Assembly: GCF_001729485.1 (NCBI RefSeq)
Contig: NZ_CP017157.1
Coordinates: forward strand, 5,518,001 to 5,582,000
Length of the DNA: 64,000 nucleotides
Source: Streptomyces lydicus
GTDB lineage: Bacteria > Actinomycetota > Actinomycetes > Streptomycetales > Streptomycetaceae
Reading direction: 5' to 3'
The position numbers and the translations under genes were made by a program. The notes beneath the pieces are model-generated. The model was not told where the DNA came from. It was given only the letters and a program-made list of their open reading frames with translations, and searched no databases. Positions 43,187 through 51,747 of this stretch are shown here, piece after piece (the stretch's first letter is position 1; each line of letters starts with the position of its first letter).

Positions 43187-45213
43187 CTACACCGGCCGCA
43201 TCCGGTACTCGTACCGCTCGGGGAGCGGGTGCTCGGCGCGGGCGCGGGCGCGGACGTCCTCGGTGACCGGGCCGCCGTCCGCGACCAGTCGCTCGGCGAT
43301 GGCGTACCAGGTGTCGCCGAGCGTCTCGTCGCCCTCCCGCAGATCGGCGATCTCGAAACCGGCGTCGAAGATCTCCCGGGCGGCGGCCGGCCGCCCCTGG
43401 GCGAGCCGGACCCGGGCGGTCAGCAACCGGAAGCATCCGCGGTCCCGTTCGGCCCGTGGCAGCCCCGCCAGCAGCGCGTCGGCGGCCTCGGTCCGGCCGA
43501 CGGCGAGCAGGGCGGGGACGGCCTCCCGGGCGAGCGCGGTGCGCACCGCGTGCCGGACGCGGGTGTGCGGGCCGTCCGCCGCCTCCGCGCGGGCCGCGGC
43601 GGCAGCGGCCTCCGCGTACCGGTCGGCGGCCCGGGCCGGCTCGCCCGCGGCGGACTCGGCGACGGCCAGGCAGTACAGCGGCAGCGCGCCGGCGCCGTGG
43701 GCGAGCGCGCGCTCCCAGCTGCGGGCGGCCTGGGCGCGGTCCCCGGCCTGCCACTGGGCGAGGCCCAGGTGGTAGTCGGTGGCCGGGCCGGACGGCGCGG
43801 ACTCCAGCAGATCGCGCCAGGCCGGCGCCGTCAACGCCGCGCCGGGCAGGGGTTCTTCGGCGGGCAGGGTCCCGGTCCGCAGCAGCGTCAGCCAGGGTTC
43901 CTGCTCGGGTCCGAGGGTGGCCGCGGCGAACGGTGTGCCGGGCAGGTCCAGGCCCGCCCTGGCGACCTCCAGCGCGCCCCAGCCGGAGCCGGTGGCCAGC
44001 GATTCCTTGGGTTCCCGGTCGGCGTACGGCAGCCAGGCCGCGTAGGCGGCGTCGACATCCGCCCGCGGCAGGGCCTCCTCCAGTCGCTCCGCGACCTCGC
44101 CACGGGCGGCCGCCCAGTCCGTGCCGTGCACGGTCGACGGGTCGGCCGCCAGCGGCCCGTACGCCTCCAGCCAGCTGAACTCGGCGCCGCCGTCGAGCGG
44201 CAGATGCTCCAGCTGGGTACGGGCCAGCCCGGCCTGGATCTCGGCGTAGCCACCGGTGCCCGGCTCGGTGAGCCAGCGCTGCCAGCGCCGCCCGGCCCGC
44301 CCTGCGCCCCACAGGAAGAGCTTGCGGCCGCGCAGCGTGTCGGTGGAGGTCTGCACCAGGCCGTGGCCGCCGGAGTCGAGCGAGGTGATCCAGCGGCGGG
44401 CGCCGTCGGGCAGGTCGTAGAAGTAGTCGGCGGGGAACTCGCTGCGCAGCGGGTAGGTCCGGTCCGTGCCGTCGTGCTCCGGGACCGGGACGCGCCGCAG
44501 GGTCCGTTCGTAGCCGAAGTGCCAGGCTTCCGCGGCCGGTGCCAGGACGCGGCTGCCGGGCGCCTCGGGGACCGCGGTGTTGGACCACCAGTAGACGGCG
44601 GCTGTGTGGTGGTGCGGATTGCGGATCCGTACGCCCACGTGGAGGAAGTCCGAGCCGTCGGGCAGCCACAGGTCGACCTGGAAGGGCAGGTCGCGCAGCC
44701 GCTCCCACTCCCACAGCCGCAGCATCTCCCCGCCGTCCGGGGCGGGCACGCGGGCGGCGTGCAGCGGGGCGCAGGAGAGAGTGGTGTGGCCGGTGGCGCC
44801 GATGTTCCACTCGATGCCGCCGGAGAACCAGGCGCCGTTGAGCGCGAAGGCCGCGGGCTGGAGAACCGGGTTGCGGTAGAGCAGTTCGCGGCCGGTCGGC
44901 TTGTGGTGCAGGGAGTGCACCCGGCCGCCGAGGCCGGGCAGGACGGTGGCGCGCAACCGGTCGTTCTCCAGGACCAGCGCGTCGAGGTCGGTGCTGCGGC
45001 GGTCCCGGCCGTAGCCGTCGCGCATCCGGGTCGGCAGGACCGAGCGCAGCGGCCGGTAGCCGAGCTGCCGGGCCATGTCGGCGGGCAGCCCGGCGTCCTC
45101 GGGTACGTCGACGCGGTGCGGGTCGTGGCCGCCGCGGAGGGCGGGGAGCGGGTTGTCCGGACCGAGGGGGCGGCGGGAAGGGTCAGGGTGGTGCGTCGCA
45201 CACTCGTGGCCAC
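43187..45213 (-). CDS. DUF5107 domain/TPR protein with an apparent 1-nt frameshift near the 5' end
   Basis: About 675 aa when the frameshift is repaired. The N-terminal DUF5107 beta-sandwich (galactose-mutarotase-like) has VLPGLGGRVHSLHHKPTGREL, GAWFSGGIEWNIGATGHTTL and AVYWWSNTAVPE; the C-terminal third is tetratricopeptide-like (LGLAQWQAGDRAQAARSWERAL, LLAVGRTEAADALLAGL). Probably acts on or binds a sugar. GTG 45213 has GCGAGG upstream and opens VATSVRRTTLTLPAAP in one frame, while the matching continuation LGPDNPLPALR is in the next frame. The switch falls at a run of five G (45166-45170) where six would restore the frame. An unshifted alternative starts at ATG 45271 with an unrelated N-terminus. 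Confidence 0.8.
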
Positions 45214-45321
45214 GGCTGCCTCGCAATGCTGGACCGGGCCACCCCGGCTGCGGCGGCCTCCTGTTGACCATGGAACCTCGTGCCCGTCGGTCTGAACAGG
45301 GCCGTTCGCGGCCAGGTGCGG

Positions 45322-46230
45322 TCAGGGTTGCGCAAAGACGTCCTCAAGGAGGCCGGCGAGCAGGGCGGCGCCGTCCCCCGACGGGTCGCGGTCCGGGTCG
45401 TAGATCGTGACGTTGACGCCGGCGCAGCGCGGCGAGGCGGCCAACGGGGCGAGCAGTGCGCGCAGTTCATCGGTCAGCAGGCCGCCGGGGTCGGGGCTGT
45501 CGACGGCTGGCATGACGGAGGGGTCGAGGACGTCCGCGTCGAGGTGGATCCAGAAGCCGTCGAGCGGCGGGCTCTGGAGGTGCTTCAGCGTGTCGCGGGC
45601 CACCGCGTCCGCGCCGCGCCGCCGGATCGCGCCGACCGGGGTGTGGCGGATGCCGAGCCCGGCCAGCTCCGCCTGGTCCTCGTCCGCGTCGCGGATGCCC
45701 AGCACGCACACGTCGGCGTCGCGGACGTACGGCCGCAGTCCGTCGATGTCGGTGAGGTCCGCCTGCCCGCGCCCGGTGATCTGCGCGACGCCCTCGCCGG
45801 CGGCGGCCCCCAGCGGGCCCGACACGGCGACGTTCCCCGGGTGCCGGAAGTCGCCGTGCCCGTCCACATAGGCCACGCCGTAGCGGCCCAGCCTCCGCAG
45901 TGCGAGCACGGCGCCGAGCAGGATGCTGCAGTCCCCGCCGAGCACCACGGGGAAGTCGCCGTCGCGTACGTGCCGCTCGACGCGTCCGGCCAGCTTGCGG
46001 GTGTAGCCGGCGAGGGCGGCGGCGTTGAAGTCCCCGTCCTCCCCCTCCCGCCACTCCCCCAGGTCGTAGCGCGGCGGCACCACCACCCCGCCCTCCAGCG
46101 CGCCGAGCCGGCGCAGCAGTCCCTGCTCGCGCAGTGCTCCGGCGAGCTTGTAGCAGCCGGGGACGCATCCGGGCGCGGGCGGCCGGAGGCCCAGGTTGGA
46201 GGGGGCATCGATGAGTATGGTGCGGCGCAT
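45322..46230 (-). CDS. Arginase/agmatinase-family ureohydrolase
   Basis: 302 aa binuclear-manganese hydrolase. Metal motifs in order: VVLGGDCSILLG, YVDGHGDFRHP (DGHGD for the usual DAHxD) and FWIHLDADVLDPSVMPAVDSP. The reaction would release urea or formamide from a guanidino or formimino compound; the DGH variant and divergent substrate loop prevent naming arginase, agmatinase or formiminoglutamase. It lies 108 bp upstream of the DUF5107 gene on the same strand and could be co-transcribed. Confidence 0.9.
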   Translation of the reverse strand: MRRTILIDAPSNLGLRPPAPGCVPGCYKLAGALREQGLLRRLGALEGGVVVPPRYDLGEWREGEDGDFNAAALAGYTRKLAGRVERHVRDGDFPVVLGGDCSILLGAVLALRRLGRYGVAYVDGHGDFRHPGNVAVSGPLGAAAGEGVAQITGRGQADLTDIDGLRPYVRDADVCVLGIRDADEDQAELAGLGIRHTPVGAIRRRGADAVARDTLKHLQSPPLDGFWIHLDADVLDPSVMPAVDSPDPGGLLTDELRALLAPLAASPRCAGVNVTIYDPDRDPSGDGAALLAGLLEDVFAQP

Positions 46231-46382
46231 ACGAAGATCGTCACACAGGTCTCCGGGGAGCGGCGGGGACTCGGGAAGATCCGCCGGACCGGCTCGACAG
46301 GGCAGCGGCGCCGGCCGAAGGGCCGTCAGTGGTCCGCCGGATCAAGCCGGTTGGAGAGCCGGGGCGGTGCGGCGGCCCGGGA

Positions 46383-46934
46383 TCAGGCCGTCCCTTCCTC
46401 GATCATCTCGCTGGTGATGGCCCAGCGCTCGTGGTCGCGCCAGGCGCCGTCGATGAAGAGGAAGTCCGGGGAGAAGCCCTCCAGGCGGAAGCCGGCCCGC
46501 TTGACCAGGGCGATCGACTGCTCGTTGGCCGGCTGGATGTTGACCTCCAACCGGTGCAGGCCCAGCTCGGTGAACGCGTACCGCAGCACGAGGCGCAGGC
46601 CCTCGCTCATCAGGCCGCGGCCCGCCGCGTGCGCGAAGGCGCCGTAGCCGATCGCGCCGCAGCGGAAGGCGCCGTGCACGATGTTGTTGACGGTGAGGTA
46701 GCCGGCGATCCGGCCGCCGGGGAGTTCGCAGATCAGGAAGCCTTCGCGGGTGGGTTCCTGAAGCCGGTGCAGGTAGCTGTCGTAGGCGTCGCCGGTGGTC
46801 GGCGGGAAGAGCCAGGGGCGGTGCAGTGCGGTGCTCTCCCGCACGGCGGTGGTGAACTCTTCCCGGTCGGCGGCGGTGAAGGGCCGGATACCGACCCGTG
46901 GGCCCCGTGCCAGATAGCGGTCGCTGGTCGTCAT
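46383..46934 (-). CDS. GNAT-family N-acetyltransferase (RimJ-like)
   Basis: 183 aa. Typical RimJ/RimL stretches: GIRPFTAADREEF, GYLTVNNIVHGAFRCGAIGYGAFAHAAGRGLMSEGLRLVLRYAFTELGLHRLE, NEQSIALVKRAGFRLEGFSPDFLFIDGAWRDHERWAI. These enzymes acetylate protein N-termini or small amines. I start at MTTSD (46934); ATG 46940 two codons earlier is equally possible. Follows the CoA-transferase gene on the minus strand after 48 bp. Confidence 0.9.
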   Translation of the reverse strand: MTTSDRYLARGPRVGIRPFTAADREEFTTAVRESTALHRPWLFPPTTGDAYDSYLHRLQEPTREGFLICELPGGRIAGYLTVNNIVHGAFRCGAIGYGAFAHAAGRGLMSEGLRLVLRYAFTELGLHRLEVNIQPANEQSIALVKRAGFRLEGFSPDFLFIDGAWRDHERWAITSEMIEEGTA

Positions 46935-46982
46935 TCGCAAGAGCGTACGGAGCGGCGGCGGGGGCCCGCCAGCGGTACGCGG

Positions 46983-48449
46983 CTACCGCCACACCGGCGC
47001 GTCGGCCGACAGGTGGCCCGGTGGGGTCGCCCAGGTGGCCGGGGAACCGTCGAAGGTGACGGGCGGCAGGGCGTACCGCAGCCGGCCGAGCGGGCTGTCG
47101 GTCTCCCGCAGGTGGGGCGCGGGGTCGTGGCCGGCGTCGCCGTCGGCCGGGTCCGCCGGGGCGAGGCCGTGGGTCAGCCACCGGGCGGTGCGGGCCAGCG
47201 CGAGGGTGGCGAGGAAGGAGCCGCCGGTGCGGGTCCGTTCGGTCAGGGCGCGCAGTACCGCGGCGGCCAGGAGGTAGCCGGTGCCGTGGTCCAGTGCCTG
47301 GGCGGGCAGGGCGCCGGGGGTGCCGCCGGACCTCGCTCCGCCGGCGCTCCCGGGCGCGTCCCCGGAGCCGGGACCCGCCTCGACGACGGCGATGCCGGTG
47401 GCCACCTGCACCAGGCTGTCGAAGCCGCGGCGCCCGGCCCACGGTCCGTCGTCGCCCCAGGCGGACAGCCGGGCCACGACCAGGCCGGGGCGGCGTGCGG
47501 CCAGCGCCTCCGGGGCGAGGCCGAAGCGGTCCAGTGCGCCCGGGCGGTAGCCGGTCACCACGACGTCGGCGTCGGCCAGCAGCTCCTCGAAGACGGCCCG
47601 GCCGGTCCGCGAGCCGAGGTCCAGCGCGGTGGAACGCTTGCCGAAGCCGGTGTCGCTGTGGGCGTCCTGGCTCTCCGGCAGCTGCGGCGCGTCGATCCGC
47701 AGTACGTCCGCACCGAGCAGGGCGAGGGTGCGGGTGGCGACCGGGCCGGCGATGACACGGGTGAGATCGAGGACCCGGAGCCCGGCGGCCGGCAGCGTCA
47801 CCCCTCCGGCCGTCGCCGGCAGCAGGCGCGGCGGTGCGCCGGCGCCCGGGGTGCCCGGGCCGTCGAGGGCTTCGAGGGTCAGCAGCGGGTGGGCCGCCAC
47901 CGCCACGCCCTGCGGGTGCGCCGCCCACTCCTCGGGGCTGCGGGCCGCCACGGCGAGGCCGCCCGCCGCGTGGACGGTCTCCTCGATCTCCTCGGCGCGG
48001 CGGTCGGCCAGCGCGGCCCCGGCCTCCGGCACCCCGGCGGTGGCGGGCAGGTCCAGGGCGCGCAGCAACCGGGCGCGGTGGTGCGGGTAGTTGGCGTGGG
48101 TGCGCACCCAGCCGTCGGCGGTGCGCCAGAACCGGGAGAGCGGCGCGAACGAGGCGGGGGCGCGGCCGTCGATCCGCAGCCGGCGCTCGCTGAGGAAGGC
48201 GGTGGCGACCGCGCCGTCGTCGACCCGTACGGCGGGGACCGGGCCGCCGTCCCGCCGGGCGGCCAGTTCGGCGGCGGCCAGCGCGCAGACCGCGACCGTC
48301 GCCCGGGCCAGCTCCATGACGGGGAGCCGGGCCGGCAGCAGGCCGGGAGGCCCGCCGTAGGAGATCCGTGCGGTCAGCGCCTGGTCGCCGCCGAGCGCCC
48401 GCCACGCCTGCTCCGTACCGTCCCGCGCACCGCTGCCCCGTTGCTCCAT
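46983..48449 (-). CDS. CaiB/BaiF-type CoA-transferase with permuted domain order
   Basis: 488 aa. The segment that normally opens a family III CoA-transferase, LRVLDLTRVIAGPVATRTLALLGADVLRID, appears only at residue ~224, followed by FGKRSTALDLGSRTGRAVFEELLADADVVVTGYRPGALDRFGL. The first 220 residues instead contain ADGWVRTHANYPHHRARLL (111-129), which resembles the part usually found after the core. The protein therefore looks like a circular permutant or a half-to-half fusion. It should transfer CoA between acids, donor and acceptor unknown. ATG 48449. Minus-strand series: SRPBCC-DUF2867, CoA-transferase, GNAT. Confidence 0.83.
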   Translation of the reverse strand: MEQRGSGARDGTEQAWRALGGDQALTARISYGGPPGLLPARLPVMELARATVAVCALAAAELAARRDGGPVPAVRVDDGAVATAFLSERRLRIDGRAPASFAPLSRFWRTADGWVRTHANYPHHRARLLRALDLPATAGVPEAGAALADRRAEEIEETVHAAGGLAVAARSPEEWAAHPQGVAVAAHPLLTLEALDGPGTPGAGAPPRLLPATAGGVTLPAAGLRVLDLTRVIAGPVATRTLALLGADVLRIDAPQLPESQDAHSDTGFGKRSTALDLGSRTGRAVFEELLADADVVVTGYRPGALDRFGLAPEALAARRPGLVVARLSAWGDDGPWAGRRGFDSLVQVATGIAVVEAGPGSGDAPGSAGGARSGGTPGALPAQALDHGTGYLLAAAVLRALTERTRTGGSFLATLALARTARWLTHGLAPADPADGDAGHDPAPHLRETDSPLGRLRYALPPVTFDGSPATWATPPGHLSADAPVWR

Positions 48450-48475
48450 GCGGGCAGTGTGGCACGGCGCCGGAT

Positions 48476-49372
48476 TCAGGCCCGCGCCGCTTCCCGTTCC
48501 GCCGCGCTCGGTGCGGTGAGTGCCATCCGTCGGTGCACGCGGCGCAGCATCAGCCGGGCCATGACCGGGTGGACGCGGCGTACCACGGCGAAGTAGAGCC
48601 GGCCGGCGGTGTTGTGGAGGCGGACGACCGTGCCGAGCGTGACGGTGCCGTCCGCGACGAGGATCGAGGCGCGGAAGTCCAGGTGGCGGGCGTCCCGGCC
48701 GAGCAGGATCTCCCCGCCGGCCCGCCCGACGACCGGGAAGGACGCGCCCCGCAGCACGCCCTCCCAGGCTTCCGGTTCGCGCGGCATCCCCGGCAGCAGC
48801 GCCATCTGCCAGGCGTCCCGGAAGTCGGTGCGCGGGAAGGCCCGGTGGGCCAGCCGGGCGGCGGCGGGGAGGTCGACGGCGCGGGGGCGTGCCCAGCGCA
48901 GCCGGTGCAGCAGCCGGACGCGGGCCGGCCGGCGGGCCGGGGCGGCCGGGGCGCGGCCGGTGGCGGCCCGTTCGAGGTTGTCGAAGAGCTCCTCGACGAC
49001 CGTGCCGTGCACGGCACGGGTCAGCAGTGACCACAACAGGCTGCGAGCGAAAGGGAGTTGGCTCTGCAGCAGGTGTTCCACCCGGCAGCTGTCGGGCGTC
49101 AGCGGCCGCACGGTGACCTCGTGCCAGCCGTCCTGGCCGCCGGTGAAGGCGAAGCGGATGCGGCGCCCGGGCTCGTAGGCGTCGACGCGGTAACGGACGG
49201 GGCCGTGTCCGCCGTCGGCGCCGACGCCCAGCGGGCGGTCGAGGCGCATGGCCGGCCAGACGGGGGTCGGGAAGAGCGGGTCCCGGTCGCCGCCGAGCCG
49301 GTCGAGCAGCGCGCCGACGGCCTCGGCCGGGGCGGCGACGATGCGGGCATGGACGTCTCTGACGGTACGCAC
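48476..49372 (-). CDS. SRPBCC-like/DUF2867 protein under TetR operator
   Basis: 298 aa. The N-terminal ~130 residues look like a START/SRPBCC lipid-binding fold (VHARIVAAPAEAVGALLDRLGG, GPVRYRVDAYEPGRRIRFAF). The C-terminal part matches DUF2867 (WQMALLPGMPREPEAWE, EILLGRDARHLDFRASILV, VVRLHNTAGRLYFAVVRRVHPVMARLML). Function unknown; a hydrophobic ligand is plausible. The GTG at 49372 has GGAGG seven bases upstream, and the first of two TACGnnnnCGTA dyads begins just beyond it. Divergent from the TetR gene, its likely repressor. Confidence 0.8.
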   Translation of the reverse strand: MRTVRDVHARIVAAPAEAVGALLDRLGGDRDPLFPTPVWPAMRLDRPLGVGADGGHGPVRYRVDAYEPGRRIRFAFTGGQDGWHEVTVRPLTPDSCRVEHLLQSQLPFARSLLWSLLTRAVHGTVVEELFDNLERAATGRAPAAPARRPARVRLLHRLRWARPRAVDLPAAARLAHRAFPRTDFRDAWQMALLPGMPREPEAWEGVLRGASFPVVGRAGGEILLGRDARHLDFRASILVADGTVTLGTVVRLHNTAGRLYFAVVRRVHPVMARLMLRRVHRRMALTAPSAAEREAARA

Positions 49373-49384
49373 GGAGCGCCTCCA

Positions 49385-49418
49385 TACGGTTGCGTATGTT
49401 TGACCGTACGGTAGCGTA
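49385..49418. promoter_or_regulatory. Twin TetR operators TACGGT(T/A)GCGTA
   Basis: TACGGTTGCGTA (49385-49396) and TACGGTAGCGTA (49407-49418) are direct repeats 22 bp apart (two helical turns), each with TACG/CGTA symmetry. ACCGTACGGT (49403-49412) between them is itself a perfect palindrome and supplies a TACGGT -10-like box on each strand. The second copy ends on the A of the TetR start codon. Confidence 0.75.
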
Positions 49419-50023
49419 TGGACATGGCGCGACAGCGGGCGAGGGAAGCGGGCGGCGGCTCGGCACGGCAGCGGCTGACCGCCCGGGACTGGGCCGACGC
49501 GGCCCTGACGGCTATCGGGGAGGGCGGTCTCGCGGCGGTGGCGGTGGAGCCGCTGGCCGCCCGGCTGGGCACGACGAAGGGCAGTTTCTACTGGCACTTC
49601 GCCAATCGAGAGGCGCTGATCGAGGCGGCACTGGAGCGCTGGGAGGAGATCGGCACGGAGGCCGTGATCACCGAGGTCGAGGTCGAACCCGACCCCGTCG
49701 GGCGGTTGCGCCGGCTGCTGCGGCGGGCCTCGGACGGAGCCGCGGAAGACCCCCTGGAGGTCTCCCTGCTCGCCACCGCGGGCCAGCCGCGGGTCGCCGC
49801 GGCGCTCGCCCGGGTCACCGAGCGGCGGATCGACTATGTCGCCTCGCTGTTCGCCGAGTTGGGGTTCACCGAGGACGAGGCGCGCCGCCGCGCCCTGCTC
49901 GCGTACACCGCCTACCTCGGCCACACCCAGCTCGGACACGCGGTCCCGCAGAGCCTGCCGGCCGGCGCCGCGCGCGAGCGCTATCTCGACGGCGTGATCG
50001 ACACGCTGGCGCGCCCGGCCTGA
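49418..50023 (+). CDS. TetR-family transcriptional regulator
   Basis: 201 aa. N-terminal HTH: WADAALTAIGEGGLAAVAVEPLAARLGTTKGSFYWHFANREALIEAAL is canonical. The C-terminal effector domain (VGRLRRLLRRASDGAAEDPLEVSLLATAGQPRVAAALARVTERR) gives no ligand hint. The ATG at 49418 coincides with the predicted transcription start behind the -10-like TACGGT at 49407, so the mRNA may be leaderless; ATG 49424 is an alternative. Twin operators overlap the promoter, indicating autoregulation and control of the divergent SRPBCC-DUF2867 gene. The P450 pair lies downstream on the same strand after 191 bp. Confidence 0.92.
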   Translation: MDMARQRAREAGGGSARQRLTARDWADAALTAIGEGGLAAVAVEPLAARLGTTKGSFYWHFANREALIEAALERWEEIGTEAVITEVEVEPDPVGRLRRLLRRASDGAAEDPLEVSLLATAGQPRVAAALARVTERRIDYVASLFAELGFTEDEARRRALLAYTAYLGHTQLGHAVPQSLPAGAARERYLDGVIDTLARPA

Positions 50024-50151
50024 TCCCCGGAGGAGGCGAAAGGGCCGAACTCGTCCAGAAATTAACCAAGTTGGCCGAACTGCGCGTAGACGATTCCGGT
50101 GCCCCCGGCATGAAGTGGAGATCAGCGCGGCCAATACGGCGTGCTTCAGCG

Positions 50152-50198
50152 TTGACATCTCACCCACGAGCGGGTTGGAGTCCACTCCAACCCGCTCG
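50152..50198 (+). promoter_or_regulatory. Promoter-like TTGACA plus 32-bp perfect palindrome before the P450 gene
   Basis: TTGACA at 50152-50157 is followed by an inverted repeat with exact 15-bp arms, CGAGCGGGTTGGAGT (50167-50181) and ACTCCAACCCGCTCG (50184-50198), separated by CC. A -10-like TTGGAG (50175-50180) with a 17-bp spacer lies inside the left arm. The right arm ends 16 bp before the GTG. It could be an operator covering the promoter or an RNA hairpin close to the ribosome binding site. Confidence 0.65.
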
Positions 50199-50214
50199 GG
50201 CACGGGAGGATTTC

Positions 50215-51402
50215 GTGACCGAAGCAATCCCCTACTTCCAGGACCGCACCTGTCCGTACCACCCGCCGGCCGGCTACCGGCCGCTGCGCGAGGCCGGGCC
50301 GCTGGCCCATGTCACGTTCTACGACGGCCGCAAGGTGTGGGCGGTGACCGGCCACGCCGAGGCCCGGACGCTGCTGAGCGACCAGCGGCTGTCGGCCGAC
50401 CGGCAGAACCCGGCCTTCCCGATACCGGTCGAGCGCTTCGCGGCGCTCCGCCGGGTGCGCACACCGCTGATCGGGGTGGACGACCCGGAGCACAACACCC
50501 AGCGCCGGATGCTGATCCCCAGCTTCAGCACCAAGCGGGTGGCCGCCCTGCGGCCGGAGATCCAGCGGATCGTGGACGAACTGCTCGACCGGATGCTGGC
50601 GCAGGGCCCGCCCGCCGAGCTGGTCTCCGCCTTCGCGTTGCCGGTCCCGTCGATGGTGATCTGCTCGCTGCTCGGCGTCCCGTACGCGGACCACGAGTTC
50701 TTCGAGGAGGAGTCCCGGCGCCTGCTGCGCGGACGGACGGCCGACGAGGCGGAGGACGCCCGGATCGCGCTGGAGGAGTACTTCACCGGGCTGATCGCGC
50801 ACAAGGAGAAGGACCCGGGCGACGGACTGCTCGACGAGCTGATCGCGGACCGGCTGCGGACCGGCTCCCTGGAGCACGAGGAGCTGGTCCGGCTCGCCAT
50901 GATCCTGCTGGTGGCCGGCCACGAGACCACCGCCAACATGATCTCGCTCGGCACCTTCACCCTCCTCGAACACCCCGAGCAGCTGACGCGGCTGAAGGCC
51001 GAGGACAGCCTGGTGCCGGCCGCCGTCGAGGAGCTGCTGCGGTTCCTGTCGATCGCCGACGGCATGCTGCGGGTGGCGAAGGAGGACATCGAGATCGGCG
51101 GGTCGGTGATCCGCGCCGACGACGGGGTGCTGTTCCCCACGTCCCTGATCAACCGGGACGACACGGCCTATCCGTCCCCGGACCGGCTGGACCTCGGCCG
51201 CTCCGCCCGCCACCACGTCGCGTTCGGTTTCGGCATCCACCAGTGCCTGGGGCAGAACCTCGCCCGGGCCGAGATGGAGATCGCCCTGCGCTCCCTGTTC
51301 ACCAGGATCCCGGATCTGCGACTCGCCGTCCCGGCTGCCGAGATTCCGTTCAAGCCGGGGGACACTCTGCAAGGAATGATCGAACTGCCGCTGGCCTGGT
51401 AG
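50215..51402 (+). CDS. Cytochrome P450 (CYP105-like)
   Basis: 395 aa soluble bacterial P450. I-helix motif AGHETT (234-239) supplies the acid/alcohol pair for oxygen activation; the ExxR motif is EELLR; the heme loop FGFGIHQCLGQNLAR places the axial Cys344. Early sequence LSDQRLSADRQNPAFP, LIGVDDPEHNTQRRMLIPSFS fits the CYP105 family, many of which oxidise xenobiotics or macrolide-type substrates. GTG 50215 has GGGAGG about six bases before it. A ferredoxin gene follows after 35 bp. No flanking biosynthetic genes indicate its natural substrate. Confidence 0.94.
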   Translation: MTEAIPYFQDRTCPYHPPAGYRPLREAGPLAHVTFYDGRKVWAVTGHAEARTLLSDQRLSADRQNPAFPIPVERFAALRRVRTPLIGVDDPEHNTQRRMLIPSFSTKRVAALRPEIQRIVDELLDRMLAQGPPAELVSAFALPVPSMVICSLLGVPYADHEFFEEESRRLLRGRTADEAEDARIALEEYFTGLIAHKEKDPGDGLLDELIADRLRTGSLEHEELVRLAMILLVAGHETTANMISLGTFTLLEHPEQLTRLKAEDSLVPAAVEELLRFLSIADGMLRVAKEDIEIGGSVIRADDGVLFPTSLINRDDTAYPSPDRLDLGRSARHHVAFGFGIHQCLGQNLARAEMEIALRSLFTRIPDLRLAVPAAEIPFKPGDTLQGMIELPLAW

Positions 51403-51437
51403 CGGCCAGGTCGGCAGACGACCGAAAGGGGTCCGGA

Positions 51438-51632
51438 ATGCGGATCACCATCGACAGCAACGTCTGTATCGGCGCCGGCCAGTGCGCCCTGACCGCCCCG
51501 GGGGTGTTCACCCAGGACGACGACGGTTTCGGCGCCCTGCTGCCCGGCCGCGAGGACGGCGCGGGCGACCCGCTGGTGCGGGAGGCCGCCCGCGCCTGCC
51601 CCGTGCAGGCCATCACGGTCACGGACGACTGA
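51438..51632 (+). CDS. [3Fe-4S] ferredoxin, P450 redox partner
   Basis: 64 aa. Cysteine pattern NVCIGAGQCALTAPGVF and the terminal ACPVQAI give Cys-x5-Cys...Cys-Pro, the single-cluster [3Fe-4S] type (the usual third position is Ala in IGAGQC). Aspartate-rich acidic middle typical of SuaB/SoyB-like electron donors. ATG 51438 with AAAGGGG upstream, 35 bp after the P450 stop, so co-transcribed and presumably the P450's electron donor; the ferredoxin reductase must be encoded elsewhere. Confidence 0.93.
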   Translation: MRITIDSNVCIGAGQCALTAPGVFTQDDDGFGALLPGREDGAGDPLVREAARACPVQAITVTDD

Positions 51633-51747
51633 GCCACCCCCTCCGCGGCCGGTGCGGCCGCTGCGCGCGGAGCGCCGACCCCGGCCCCCGCGGCGCACCC
51701 GGCACCCGCCGCCCCTGACCTCATCCCTACGGCATCCACCTCATCCG

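Noticed and set aside
43229..45295. 688-codon open frame antisense to the DUF5107 gene
   Set aside because: The opposite strand has clear domains; the frame is a compositional shadow of very GC-rich codons.
50215..51632. P450 plus ferredoxin as part of a biosynthetic gene cluster
   Set aside because: No polyketide, peptide, terpene or other scaffold-forming genes flank the pair.
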